64,000 nt of DNA. Source: Smittia aterrima. Lineage: Eukaryota; Arthropoda; Insecta; Diptera; Chironomidae. The stretch spans positions 24,459,537 to 24,523,536 of the forward strand of contig CP093829.1 of NCBI GenBank assembly GCA_033063855.1, given 5' to 3'. This document shows, piece by piece, positions 1 through 11,800 of the stretch (position 1 is the stretch's first letter; every line of letters starts with the position of its first letter). A program made the translations under genes and the position numbers. The notes below the pieces were generated by a model. That model was not told where the DNA came from, searched no databases, and saw only the letters and a program-made list of their open reading frames with translations.

Positions 1-729
1 AAATATCGACTTACATGAGTGATCACCACATCGCCAAAAAGTGAAACAGAAAAACAGAAAAAATTTGACAAATCCCATTCTCATCAAAAAAAAAAATACT
101 TTTCGACCCACAAAACAAAACTTCAAAACATTGAGAAATATTTTGAAATTTATGATTTAAACTTTTGGTTATCTTGTGTTGTTGGAAGCAAGCAAAACAG
201 CATCCACATCCCAACTATTAGAATGAAGAGAAATTGCAACAGAAGCATGACAAAGCTCACCCATGTCCGATCATGTTACTGTAATCCATATAAAGCAGCT
301 TGGTGCCCTGAACAGTTCTGGTTTGATGTTTAGGCACCAGCGTTGCCCTTAACAACCTGCATAGCATCGATGAAAAATATAGGCAACGGAAATACCTTTG
401 ACCTCACAATGCTTTTCGCTGGAAAAGAAAAAGTTTTTCGCGTGTATCGCAACTTTCCAATGCATTGCTTTAGTTGAATATTAATTTGAGTTCAATAGAA
501 ACCGAAGGTCTTCGGTCTCGAGAATGAAATTAATTTGTGTTTTCTCTTGTAGAGTTTATAATTTGATTAAAAACTTAAACCAAAAAAAACGAAACCATAA
601 TTGCTGTTTTAATGACGACCAAGCATCATTAAACTTCAACCCTCGTCCGGGTTGAAAATTGATGTTGCTTTTATTAATTTTTCCTTTCGATGACGTCGAA
701 CATTTTGTGTATTTTTCGAATCTAGAACG
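1..729. other. Left edge, upstream of the NDRG gene
   Basis: No supported gene is seen here. The stretch is AT-rich, with poly-A runs near 85-100 and 585-592. The last tens of bases before 730 probably hold the 5' UTR of the NDRG gene; a polypyrimidine-poor AG at about 724-725 could be the acceptor of a UTR exon, but this is weak. Short open frames at 19-333 lack coding character. Confidence 0.5.
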
Positions 730-3700
730 ATGCCAGCAGAGCTAGATGACATTGAACTACGTTCGGTACAGTTGCAGCAATCCCAGTCGCGCGACTCGAT
801 AAGCAATGCGTGCGATTTGCGACGTGTAGCTACTGACAAAGGAGACATTCTTGTGGCGATTCAGGGCGACGTGACAAAGCCGGCAATTCTTACATTGCAC
901 GACTTGGGATTAAACTGTAAGTTGATGATAAGCTTTTAGTTCAAATTTATCATTTTCTTGTTCTAAAGACGCATCTACTTTCACTGGATTCTTCAACTAT
1001 CCAACCATGAGAGCATTGCTTGAGAATTTCTGCGTTTACCATGTCACGGCTCCAGGACAAGAAGAAGGTTCACCAACTTTCCCTGAAGAGTAAGCTTCAC
1101 CTAAATCAAATTTCAATTACAATTTTATTTATTTTCTTTTATTTTTAGTTACATTTATCCAACAACGGATGAACTAGCGGCTCAAATTCTTTTCGTCATG
1201 TCTCACTTTGGTTTGAAAACGATTATCGGCTTTGGAATTGGTGCTGGTGCAAATATCCTCGTTCGATTCGCACTTGCTTATCCTGATAAGGTTGGAGCAT
1301 TGTGCTTGGTCAACTGCAGCTCGACAGCCGCTGGATGGATCGAGTGGGGCTACCAGTCAATGAATACAAGGAATTTACGATCGAAAGGTATGACACAAGG
1401 TGTTTTGGACTACTTGATGTGGCATCACTTTGGACGAGCTCCAGAAGAGCGAAACTTGGACCTTGTATCGATGTATAAATCTTACTTTGAGCGATCTATC
1501 AACCCCGTCAACTTGGTAACAAATGAAACCTCAAAAATTCCATTAAAACTTTGCTAATGTTTAATTTCGTTTCAGGCTTTGTTCATTGACTCTTACGTGA
1601 AACGAACCGACATGAACATCGCACGAACTCCTTCTGGCACGCCGCAACCTCGTAAATATCAAAACGTCGCTATTTCTGATTGTTGAGAGATAAATAATCG
1701 ATTATTTCAGCTGCCACTCTTAAAATGCCCGTTCTCAACATAACCGGATCATTGTCGCCGCATATTGACGACACTGTAACGTTTAATGGGCGATTGGACC
1801 CAACAAAAACAAACTGGATGAAGGTTAGTGAATATCGACTTCCCCCAAACAGTTTCATCAAGAAAAGATTTTTCGTTTTAGATAAGCGACTGCGGGCTTG
1901 TACTCGAAGAGCAGCCTGGAAAGCTGGCTGAAGCATTTAGACTTTTCTTACAGGGCGAAGGCTACGGTAAGTTTCAAACTTCCAAGTGAATCCTAAGCAA
2001 GAATAGAAAGAATGACACTACATGAATAGATATGAACTTAAACATTTGCGAGTATCGTTCATTCCCTAAAAAAGCTTTCTCATTCTCATCAAAAATCAGA
2101 AGCTCATTGAAAAAAAAAACATTTTTAATTCGAAAGTTTGGACAGCTCGACGAACCTAATTTGCACTAGATTTTCTTAATAATGTTACAAATCTCAACGA
2201 AGAAAATTTTGATATCGGGCGATAGAGATACAATAAATTTTAGAGACCAAAACTAAGTTTGCTTTCCCGTGAAAATGATTTACTTACTCGTGACTTTCAA
2301 ACTTAAATCGACAGAGCTTAACCACGCAGACATGTTCCAAATTTGAACAATGCTCTTGACGTTCTTTGTTAATTCGAAAGTTGTTAACTTATTATGTTAA
2401 GCTGTAAATGAAAGGAAATCAATAAAAGGAAACACTTTAACTTCCTAAAATTCAATTCGAGCAAAGTAATAAATTTTGACACACACACACACAACTTTTA
2501 GTTTCCGCTTTTAAAAGCTTAAATTTTCATTTCAATTCGCCTTTGAATTAAACACATTGCTTCAATGACACTTCTAAGAATTTTGAATTTTGAACAAATT
2601 TTATTAAAACTTTTTGCACTTTTGTACACATTCTTATGCTGTGGACATAAAAACATTCTGACGTGATTTACACTTTTTGGATTTGCGTTGCGTTTTGGTA
2701 TGTACAAATAATTGTAGATCAATGAATAACTTGAGCTGCAGCTTCACTGATGTGTTTAGTGTAGTCGCCGGAAAGCTTTCAGTTAATCAAAGTAGTTTTT
2801 AATATTCTCCTTGATCCAAACTTGTCTGATGAGAGAATAATGAAGCCTGTTACAATCTTTTACTCAACCAATTGGCTCTTAGCTTCCACTAATTTTTTTA
2901 TTCACAGCAAACCGCAATTTTATTTATTTTTAATTTATTTTATTTTTGTTTATTGTTTTAGCTGTTGGAGCTTTAAATAAATTGTCCCGTGCTGGCACAC
3001 TCGAAAGCCTTTCGTACTAGACGAGTCTCCTCCTCGAATATTGCTGCGATTGACAGCGAGATTTGGTTCAATTTGTAAAATGTTTTTTTCTTTCTTATTA
3101 AAACAGTCAACGACATGTTTTTGATCTGTGAATTGGAGCAAAAATAATTTAGTTAAGTTTAAAAAAATCGATAAAGTATTTATAGACTTTTAATTGAAAT
3201 ATATTTTCCTGTTAAAGAATTGATTCAATCACGCAATGTAGAATAATGTGCATGTGTTGTTTTTATTTTATTTTGTGAGATCAAGAATTTGGCGAGTTGC
3301 TTAATTTAAGATCTCACGTCAACCACTTGTATTATTAAACTGCAATATGCTGACACTTTTGTTAAGAAAAGGAACTTTTTCGGCCAGAAGTTTGAAAAGT
3401 GCTGATTGATTTCTTTGATATTTTCCAACAACAGCTGAGCGAATAAAAGAAAAATTGATTTTGGAAAAACTTACTCGTCGCGACTCTCTCTCTCTTTTTT
3501 TATTTAGTTCTATTAGGAAACATTTTGTCATTTAACTTCTATAGTTCAGAACAGTGTCATCAGAAAGAGTAATTCTTTGTTACCATCCTTCCCTTCGAAT
3601 TTAGAAAAAGCCTAATCGTCTTCAGCAATATTAGAAATCTCAATGAAAAGTGTTATTAAATATCCAAGTTCATTTGCGTAACATCATACAAAATAAAACA

Positions 3701-4061
3701 TCTTAAGACATGCATCCTGCTTCTTACAAAATAAACTCTACTCTTCACAAAATGAAAATAAAAAAAAACAATTCTGTGAGTGTAAACTAATTAAAAATTC
3801 AACAACTTATACGTTCGGCCATCAGCACCAGCACTGTCCAAACTGTTCATGTCGCAACACTATTTGAAATATCATTTTAAGAGCTTTATACACAACATCA
3901 ACTGTAAAGCAACCGATGATGGTGATGATAACAATGGAAACAATGTTGAAATAGAAACCGATTTGATGAATGGAAATATCAGACAACTCAGCTGCCAGGA
4001 GTCAACTGGAAAGATTAGAATTACAGAGAATCCTCTGCCCGAAAGTGTTTTGAACTGCTAG
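730..4061 (+). CDS. MESK2: NDRG family protein (MESK2 orthologue)
   Basis: Exons by GT-AG joining: 730-916, 969-1089, 1149-1515, 1576-1651, 1711-1823, 1882-1966, then a last exon at 3826-4061 (394 aa) or 2962-3020 (335 aa). The start MPAELDDIELRSVQLQ matches the fly MESK2 N-terminus as I remember it. The body is an alpha/beta-hydrolase fold: GFFNYPTMRALLENF near the N-terminus, TAPGQEEGSPTFPEDYIYPT, then an elbow IIGFGIGAGAN where the nucleophile serine of a true hydrolase (GxSxG) is absent, as in all NDRG proteins. NDRG proteins are therefore non-enzymatic, and in flies MESK2 was found as a modifier of KSR/Ras signalling. The C-terminus ends with KIRITENPLPESVLNC. No neighbour shares the promoter; Egfr begins 1.7 kb downstream on the same strand. 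The family call is very secure; the last-exon choice is inference. Confidence 0.9.
2962..3020 (+). CDS. MESK2: Alternative last exon of the NDRG gene (short C-terminus)
   Basis: The acceptor is TTGTTTTAG at 2953-2961. It joins in phase 1 to the donor at 1966/1967 and reads Y-AVGALNKLSRAGTLESLSY-stop. A second AG at 3002-3003 joins in the same phase and opens another frame (AFRTRRVSSSNIAAIDSE, then a stop soon after) that resembles the Arg/Ser-rich NDRG tail. Either both acceptors are used, or one base is wrong in the assembly. It competes with the exon at 3826-4061, which has the same phase. Confidence 0.5.
3021..3825. other. NDRG intron or 3' region between the two candidate last exons
   Basis: AT-rich sequence with no further supported exon. 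It is intronic if the exon at 3826 is used and 3' UTR if the exon at 2962 is used. Together with 1967-2961 it forms the only long non-coding stretch of the NDRG gene. A short (AC)n run lies at about 2479-2493. Confidence 0.5.
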
Positions 4062-5807
4062 AAAGCTTTCTTTCTATCCAATTGTGTGAATTAAGTTATC
4101 TAATCAAGTTCAAGCTGCTTTCTGCGTGACGACGCTTGGTCTAAAAAGAATAATTCTGTGTGAGACTCTCTTCGATTTGATTTTAGCGAGAAAAATATTT
4201 TTGTTACAAAAATGAAATTAAGAAAAAAATGATTGTGAATGAAAAAATTCTTGAATTTATGTAAAAATGAAATTGAAAGGTGCTGCGAAGGTTTTTTGGC
4301 AAATGGAATTAACATCGACAAATTGAAACTGAGACAAGTAACAAATCATAAATTGCTTAGCTTTGTAACTTTATTTGATGATCACAAGCCGATGTTATAC
4401 TCACCACTCTAAAAGCTACTCACGAAAGATCTTAAGCTAAACGATAATGCATATCTACCAAAGAGGATCAAAGAGGCAAAAGGAGTTTTCACTTGAAATA
4501 TACTAAACAATTTAAACTGCCACAAAAATATTTTATTTCTTTAGACGAAACGAATCAAGATCATCTGATGTTATCGTCAGACATTTAATTCTAACGTGAG
4601 TTGTTTGAAAATATTTTATTTCTTTTGATTGATGCACCGAATCAAAGACGAACGTTGTTCCAAATAGTGTTCGACAATTGAAATGAAAATCAAAAATGAT
4701 GCGCTTTTATATCTTTGAACAAAAAGAAGAATAAAAAAAATGCTTAAGACCACAACGAAGACAGTCATTAGAAGAAGGCTTGCTATGCTAAAGCTAAAAG
4801 AGTAGACTTAAGCTCAAAATAAGCGCTCACCTTACATCGAAGAATTCACGTGTGAGCAACGCTTGAAAAATAATAAACTGAAGATGAATGAATTTACATT
4901 TTAAGAATCTATCAATTCCTGCATTTTATCAGAGAGATCTTTCAAGTCTCAAGGCTTCTCCCCCATTCAAGAAAAATAGTCTCAAATCTAATTACAAACT
5001 GCTCATGAGAAAAAAAAACTTAATTTGTTGTTGAAAAAAAAATGAAAATTCGTTTGGAAAGAAATTAAAAGAAAAAAAATTATAAAAAATCCTAAGAAAT
5101 GCTTCTCGTAGAACTAAAGTTTAAAAGAAAAATCTTAACCATAGTCCAAGCTTCTAGACAAAATTCTCCTTTTTCTCGTCTCATCTTTTCGGCTCTTTAA
5201 AGCTCGTCATACAATTTAAGAATTCGTTAGGACAGTGCCTGATATATTTTGTAATTCAATGAACGTAGGCGAAGCATTTTCATTCTCGGTTTAAGAACTC
5301 TTTTCGTTTGCTATGTTTTATGATAAAAATAAAAAAGACTATAATAATGTAAAGAGATCGAGCACCGAAGCTTTAATAAAAATCAAACAATTTGAACAAA
5401 AACTTTTCGAGTTTGAAATATTTTTTCTTTCAGTGTCGACAACTCTCTCCAGAGAGGAAAATCATTCATCCGCTCTCTCGGGTGTAGCGTCGTTGCATGA
5501 TCATTTATTTTGTTCACTTTTAACACTGTTCTTCAACAAGATCGGACGTGTCCATCAAGTCTCTCTACGTTTTTTTTTTATTTGATTTTACAAAAAGTGG
5601 TTAAAGTGTTGAATTTCGCAATATCTGAGAGTGAAAAATGCGACAAGTGAATTATCGTGGCACATGATGACAACTCTTGACTCATTATTGGTGCTGAAAA
5701 GTTCAACAAAAAATAATTTGTTTTATGTAAAGTGAGAATCGCTTTAACAATAGTCGCTTGAGAGTTCTCACAACAAAAAAAAAAATTGTTGAAGGAAAAA
5801 GTGTAAA
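4062..5807. other. NDRG 3' region and Egfr upstream region
   Basis: No protein-coding feature is supported. It should contain the NDRG 3' UTR and the promoter plus 5' UTR of the distal Egfr transcript. An AATAAA lies near 4870. The bases just before 5808 (AAGTGTAAA) give an A-rich insect-like start context. Confidence 0.5.
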
Positions 5808-8800
5808 ATGAGTGAAAGAAGAAACAAAAGTTTGTGTTTATTTTTATCCATTCTCGGATTAATTCAAATCTGCAATGGACATTCGAGTTTAAAGGATTAC
5901 AACAGCAACAGCAAGGAATATTTGGTGTCGTCGTCGAGCGCTGTTAACAGATTCGAGGACAACGAAATCAGAGGTGAGCTCACGGTTAAATAGACAACAC
6001 CCGAAAGGTGAAATCTCACTTACTTTGAAGTCATTTAGAATTCAAGCTTTCATATTCATTATGAACAACACAAAATAAATAAAAACTGTTGAAAAGATTT
6101 ATTTGTCGTGGCTCTGTGTGAAATGCCATGAAATGCTGGAAAACTCCCACGCGAATCTTTCGCTGTGTTGAGTTCGCTGCTGTTGTTGCGAAACATGTAA
6201 ATCTGTGGACAAAGGCGCTTTCATTGGCTGAGGTTTTAACAAATATTTCTCGGAAAGATTCTGATTAATTCTCTGGAGACAAACTTGAAAAAGCAAAGGT
6301 GCCAATGACAACAAAGTAATTAATTTGCAATCTTATCAGCGAGCGACTTGCAAAGCAAATTGATAACGAAATGTTGATAGGAGAGAAAACAACTTTGAAG
6401 TCAAAACAATTCTCGGAAATCTATTTTCTTCCTAACGTTCTATTAATCCTCGTATATCGTTTTGTATTTCAATTTCGAAATTCCTTCATGAAGTTGCGCG
6501 AAGAATTTTTATTATTCTCTAAAGTATTTCTCAAGTTTCAACAATATTGTTGCTTCGTGTCGTGAATAAAACGCAGATGAAGACAACTTTGCCTGGCCAG
6601 TGGCGTAAAGTTTCCGAAAAAGTAATTTAAGATATTTCAACTTTGAGACTTCCGATGAAAGATTTTATGATCAAATTAATCTTCACTAAAAAAAAGTGAA
6701 ATCTGTCAAATAAAAAATTTATTACAAACGTCATGAAGCAATTAAGTTTCTACTTTCAATAATTGATGACTCAAATGTTGCATTCGCTTATCAAATAAAA
6801 TAAAATGTATTTGCAATCGTCTCAAGTTTCTGCTGATTTATAAAAACATCAGAAAATATTCCGTTAAGGGTCAATAAAAAGTTGAAGACGCGAGAATCTT
6901 AATCGCGAGCCATTCATGAAGACATGAAGAGAAATATTTGAATGTGTAAGAGACGAGAACAAAATTAAATTCTTTAATAAGATTAAGAAGTCACATCGAA
7001 GACAATTGAATGATTTGAACTCTAAATCCGAATATGAAAGCATCAAAATCTTTTCTTCATTCCGAGAGCTATTCACATGCAAATTTCCCTCGTCAGAAAT
7101 GGATCCAGAAAACAAAAAAAAAATCGAAGTCAACTCCAAAATGTTAAATTCTCTTTTTGAAATGAAGCGGAAATTCGTTTCGTGGAGATACTTGGGCTCG
7201 AAATGCTCTTATGTTGAAATCTTTTTCTCGTCTTCGTCTTTTCATTCTGTACCATTCAAAAGAGATCTTTTTTCATTCATAAGAAAATGTAAAAAAAAAC
7301 TCTGGTAATTTCATCCTGTGTTTTGTTGAAACAACTCGCTTGTGTTGGTGGATATCTTGAATATCGCTGAGAAATCAAAAAGAGACATTCTACTAACACA
7401 AGCTCAAGTTTGATGAAGCAAAGTAGGTAAAAAAAATTGGAAGCTATTGAATTATTTCTTTGGTGAGCAAGCAACAGCAAGAGAGCATGTGGCTGTGTAT
7501 TCAACATATTGATTTCTTCTTTAAGGTGCAGTTAGAAACAGGTTTCTCGCATACATTCGCTCGATTCATTGATGAATAATCATGAGAATGATGAGGAGAA
7601 TCTTACGAAGGTTCCCACACTTTTCTAAACTAGATCCTTAAGCAAACTAATCGCAGATGATCCTCCAAAGAGAATTGTGCAATGAATGTAATTGCAAATG
7701 CAAGATCCATGAGATCCACGAAGAAGAAGAAAAATCTCAAATCAAAAACTTGAGCATATGTTGCTGCGTATCGAATTCGTTTTGTGAGAAAATCATTTGA
7801 GTTTTTTAGAAACTAAAGTGAAATTTGATATTTCTTTGGAGCGTCGGAGACATTAACGACGAAAAAGGATATTTTCGTTCGATCTTCCTCGAAACTCATA
7901 AATAATTTTATTGACAGAACGAAATGTTTTTTTTCTCATTCTTCAAACAAATTTTAATTCTCGGAAAGATATTCGAGTTCTCGCGAAAGAGCAAACAAAA
8001 AGATCAATTAATGTCGCAAGCGTTTTTTTTAGCGAAACAATTAAGAAAACTTTAAGATCCGAGAGTGTCAAAGTTTCCTCTCGTCGCGGTTAACAGTTAA
8101 AATCAACGATGAAGTGACAATGGAAAGAGAAACATTTTGTCTGTTTACTCGAAGCAAACATCTTTTTAGCGCGACTAACGAGACCTCTTCTCGACTTGTT
8201 ATACAATTGACGAGCGATCTGCTAGAATCGAAAGAAATGAATTATTACGACATATGCAAGCATGCTTGTTTCAATCTTCGAGAGTTGCAGCGCCAGAATT
8301 TATGTTCTCGAGTGTTTGAAATGTTAATTGTTTAATTTATTTTCTTTTTGGTGTCGGGCCGAGCCAGTCAAACACAAATTTCAATTTCTCTTTGGAAACA
8401 AATGTCAAAGACTCTTTGCGGCTTTTTGTAGAACAAGAATCGCCTTGAACGGACTTTCACTCAGTTTCTCATATTCTCGATGACATTGGAGCAACTTCCT
8501 AAACTCAATAACAATCATGGCTTCGCCTCGTTTCGAGAAAGCGAAAAATTAATTGCCGAATGAGTTTTTAAAATATTGTTTATTGCTTCCGAGCTACGGA
8601 GAATACTTTTTCGTTGGTGCGGGTGTTCTCGAGGCGTGCTCTGTATTTATGAAAGATCAAGCTCACTTCGTCTCGTCATTCAATTGTTAAACATTTCATC
8701 TAAACAATTGAAATTGAAGGCTGGCGTAAGTGATAATTGAAAAATCTAGTTAAAAGGATTTAATGAAACTTAGACTGCTCCATTTTCGAAATTTAATCCT

Positions 8801-11800
8801 TCGTCTACCTGTTCGAGGAAAAAAGTAAAATTCCTCAACAAATACTTGAGGAGCGGATGCCGCTCGAGAACAACTCAAGTATTATCTCTTTAGGGAACAT
8901 GTTTTAAACTTTAAAGCCAAAATGGTTTTATTGTAGAGCACTAAGTGCTTGACAATTTATTGCTTCTCCTTCGACAAAAACTTTATTACAAGGATTGCAA
9001 AAGTGTAGACGAAATCAAGACGCCTTAGGTCGAGGCTTAAGAAGTTTGTAAAGCAACTATTTCTCTTGAAAGGAAGTTCAAAATGAGAGGAAACGATGAA
9101 GACGACAAGAACTGGATTTTTTTCTCCGTTAATTAAACTTAATGGTCGTGTAATCATACTCAGCGGACTTCATAAAATATTTCCACTCGATAACACTCGA
9201 ACACCGAAAAATTCGTAAACAATCACGTTCAGCATCTTGAAATCAGATAAGATGACTTTCGAGTGTATCGATGGAATTTAATGAAAAGAGTTCGTACGAG
9301 AAAGAAATTACAGGAAACCAGACCGGATTGTCGCACACTTGAAAAAAGAATAAAAAAAAATCGAGCGAAATAAAAAATAAAAACGTAGCAGCAGGCAAAA
9401 GGGTTGCGTCAACTCTTTAACATTCTTCATGGGCCATGACATGTAATTTATTTATTTTTTGGAGGACTCTTCTCCCGCATGTGATGAAGTGAACAGCGAG
9501 AGAGAGGATCACAAAAGGTTTTTTTGGAGACAAAGAGCGTCCACGATCATTGACATCGAGCCATCATAAAAGTGGAGACGAAAGAAGAATGATATTATAG
9601 CTTTATAATGACGATAATTTAAGATAAAAATTCAAGCACGTTACTTTTGAGAGACAAGCAAGAAACTCTCGACAACTTCTTCTGCCATTTTTGATCAACT
9701 CGTTCTTCGCCGTAAAAGGGAGAAAGAATTTTTTAAGACGAAACTGAGTTTGCGGTGGGGAAGCTTCAAAAGTTTCGTAATGCGAGAGGAAGATAAAGTT
9801 TTCATCGAGACGAACGCAATTGTCGAATGATTTCGTGAAAAATCTTGCTTTTCTAAGAGACAAGTCTTATTGGATTCTATTGAGTTCACAAGAATCATTT
9901 ACTCGCTTCTCTGTCTTAACGAGAATCGTTTCGAAATTCATTAATTCATTAATTAATGCCCTCACACTAGAAATGCGCTAGCTCGGTCTCATTTCTGGGG
10001 CTGCTTGACCTTTTGACATGTAAGACTCATGCAATGCTCTTTATTATCTCATCGCTCTTTCCACATAAACGTCTTCGAGCTCTGATGAAATACACGAAGC
10101 GCACTCTATCGTCTTTCAATGTTTGCGACTCAACTAATCATTTTAATTGTTTTAAATTGAAACGATCAATTGAATTTATCGCCAGAATGGAATGTGAAAA
10201 TCAATTTACATTTGTAGTGAGTCAAACGCGAAGAAGACAAAAATGCTTTTTGGATATGAAAATGATTCCCGAAGTCCACTTCATGGTCGCTGCCTCTTCG
10301 CCAACCCTTCTCCCCGGACTATAACGCACCGAACCTTTGTCGTTTAAACTCATTAGGGTGACCGCTCGATTGTGAACGCTATAAATCTCTGGAGTTTGAT
10401 AAGCTTCGAAGGAAGCTAAGCGGAAACAGCTCGTTCCTTCGAAAATAGTTCAGCCAATTAAAAACAAAAGTCGATTTCAACCTGTCACCCATTTCTGAGG
10501 TCACTTTTCTGTTATACAAATTAATTATGCTCTTCGGAACCTGAGTTGTGGTGCAACTAGTGTGAGAAATCGTCATTTCCTGAATTCTTCTTTTTATTTC
10601 TGAACGGAAGTAGCCACTGACATAGCAACAACAACAACATTCCCGATCAGATCGCATACAGGCGTTAAAACTAGGGACGAGAGAAAAAAGCGCTCGCTGT
10701 GATAAATGGTTTTGAAAAGAAGAGATATCCTTCGATAGAGGATCGTGAAAATTGAGCTAATTCATTAAACATCTGTTTCCGATACCGGATTGTCTAAAGA
10801 AAATCTTTTTTTTATGTTAAAAAAATTCTTGCTATCTCGATCGTTTGCCACTGTTCGTCTTTCCTCTTCGTCTATCCTTCCGATCTTTCCTAGTTAAGTT
10901 CACACGGGTTGGAGAGATGAGTTTCGGGTGTGTCTCTCATTTAAATTAAAAAACAACTTCTTGAATGAAAGCTGCAACTTGCAACTTGATGCTGGAAGTT
11001 CCTGTCTCTTGATGGCTGAGAAACGAACGAATCTTTATTTAGGCAGAGCATGAAACTTGTTTCTGCAAATGGCAAGAGCAACTCTTTGTGAGTGCATTTT
11101 CTTGATTCTTTCACATTTCGAATAACGAAATGCGAGCTGCGGAGTTGAGCTGCGAAGTTGACCTAGTCGTAAAATGCGGGGAAGAAAGAAATGGGATTCG
11201 CAGCATAAATCGTGGGAACGAAATGAGCTCTTGAGATTCTTTTTTGTGTTCTCACTTCAAACACAACTCAAACACATGATGCAGTCAAGCACATGTTTCC
11301 ATTCTTATTTCGAGAACAAGAACTGCAAAATAAAATCTCTCGAGTTTGTTTTATTTTGAATTCCAATGCTACGGCTCTTGAAACATTGGCAACGACTCTC
11401 GGAATGAATTCAACAAGTGCACAGTGGAACACATAAATTATGTGACATAATATTTCACAGCGCACACATCGACACAAACTTCTTCAACCACTGCGAATTA
11501 AAAGCTGGATCATTTGGATTGATCGTTTGGAGAAATGCACTCGAGGAAATAAAATCAATAACAATCGAACGGAAATGAATGATTCTCCACGCTCTTCAAC
11601 GCGAAATATCTTCTCAATCTTTTATTCAACTTCCCAAAAACTTTTGCTCTAAATATCGGTTTTTAGGAATAAGAATTATTTTTGATAGTTGCTCTTCAAG
11701 CGTGTCGAAAACGAAAACACACAATAAATCGTTTCACACTCTGGTGATTTCTTATTTTAATATATTTTACATTGACATTCATTTGTGTGCTTGCTGTTTG

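Noticed and set aside
19..333. 104-codon frame at the left edge
   Set aside because: Low-complexity Lys/Ser composition from AT-rich DNA, and stop codons in relation to no splice site; no family.
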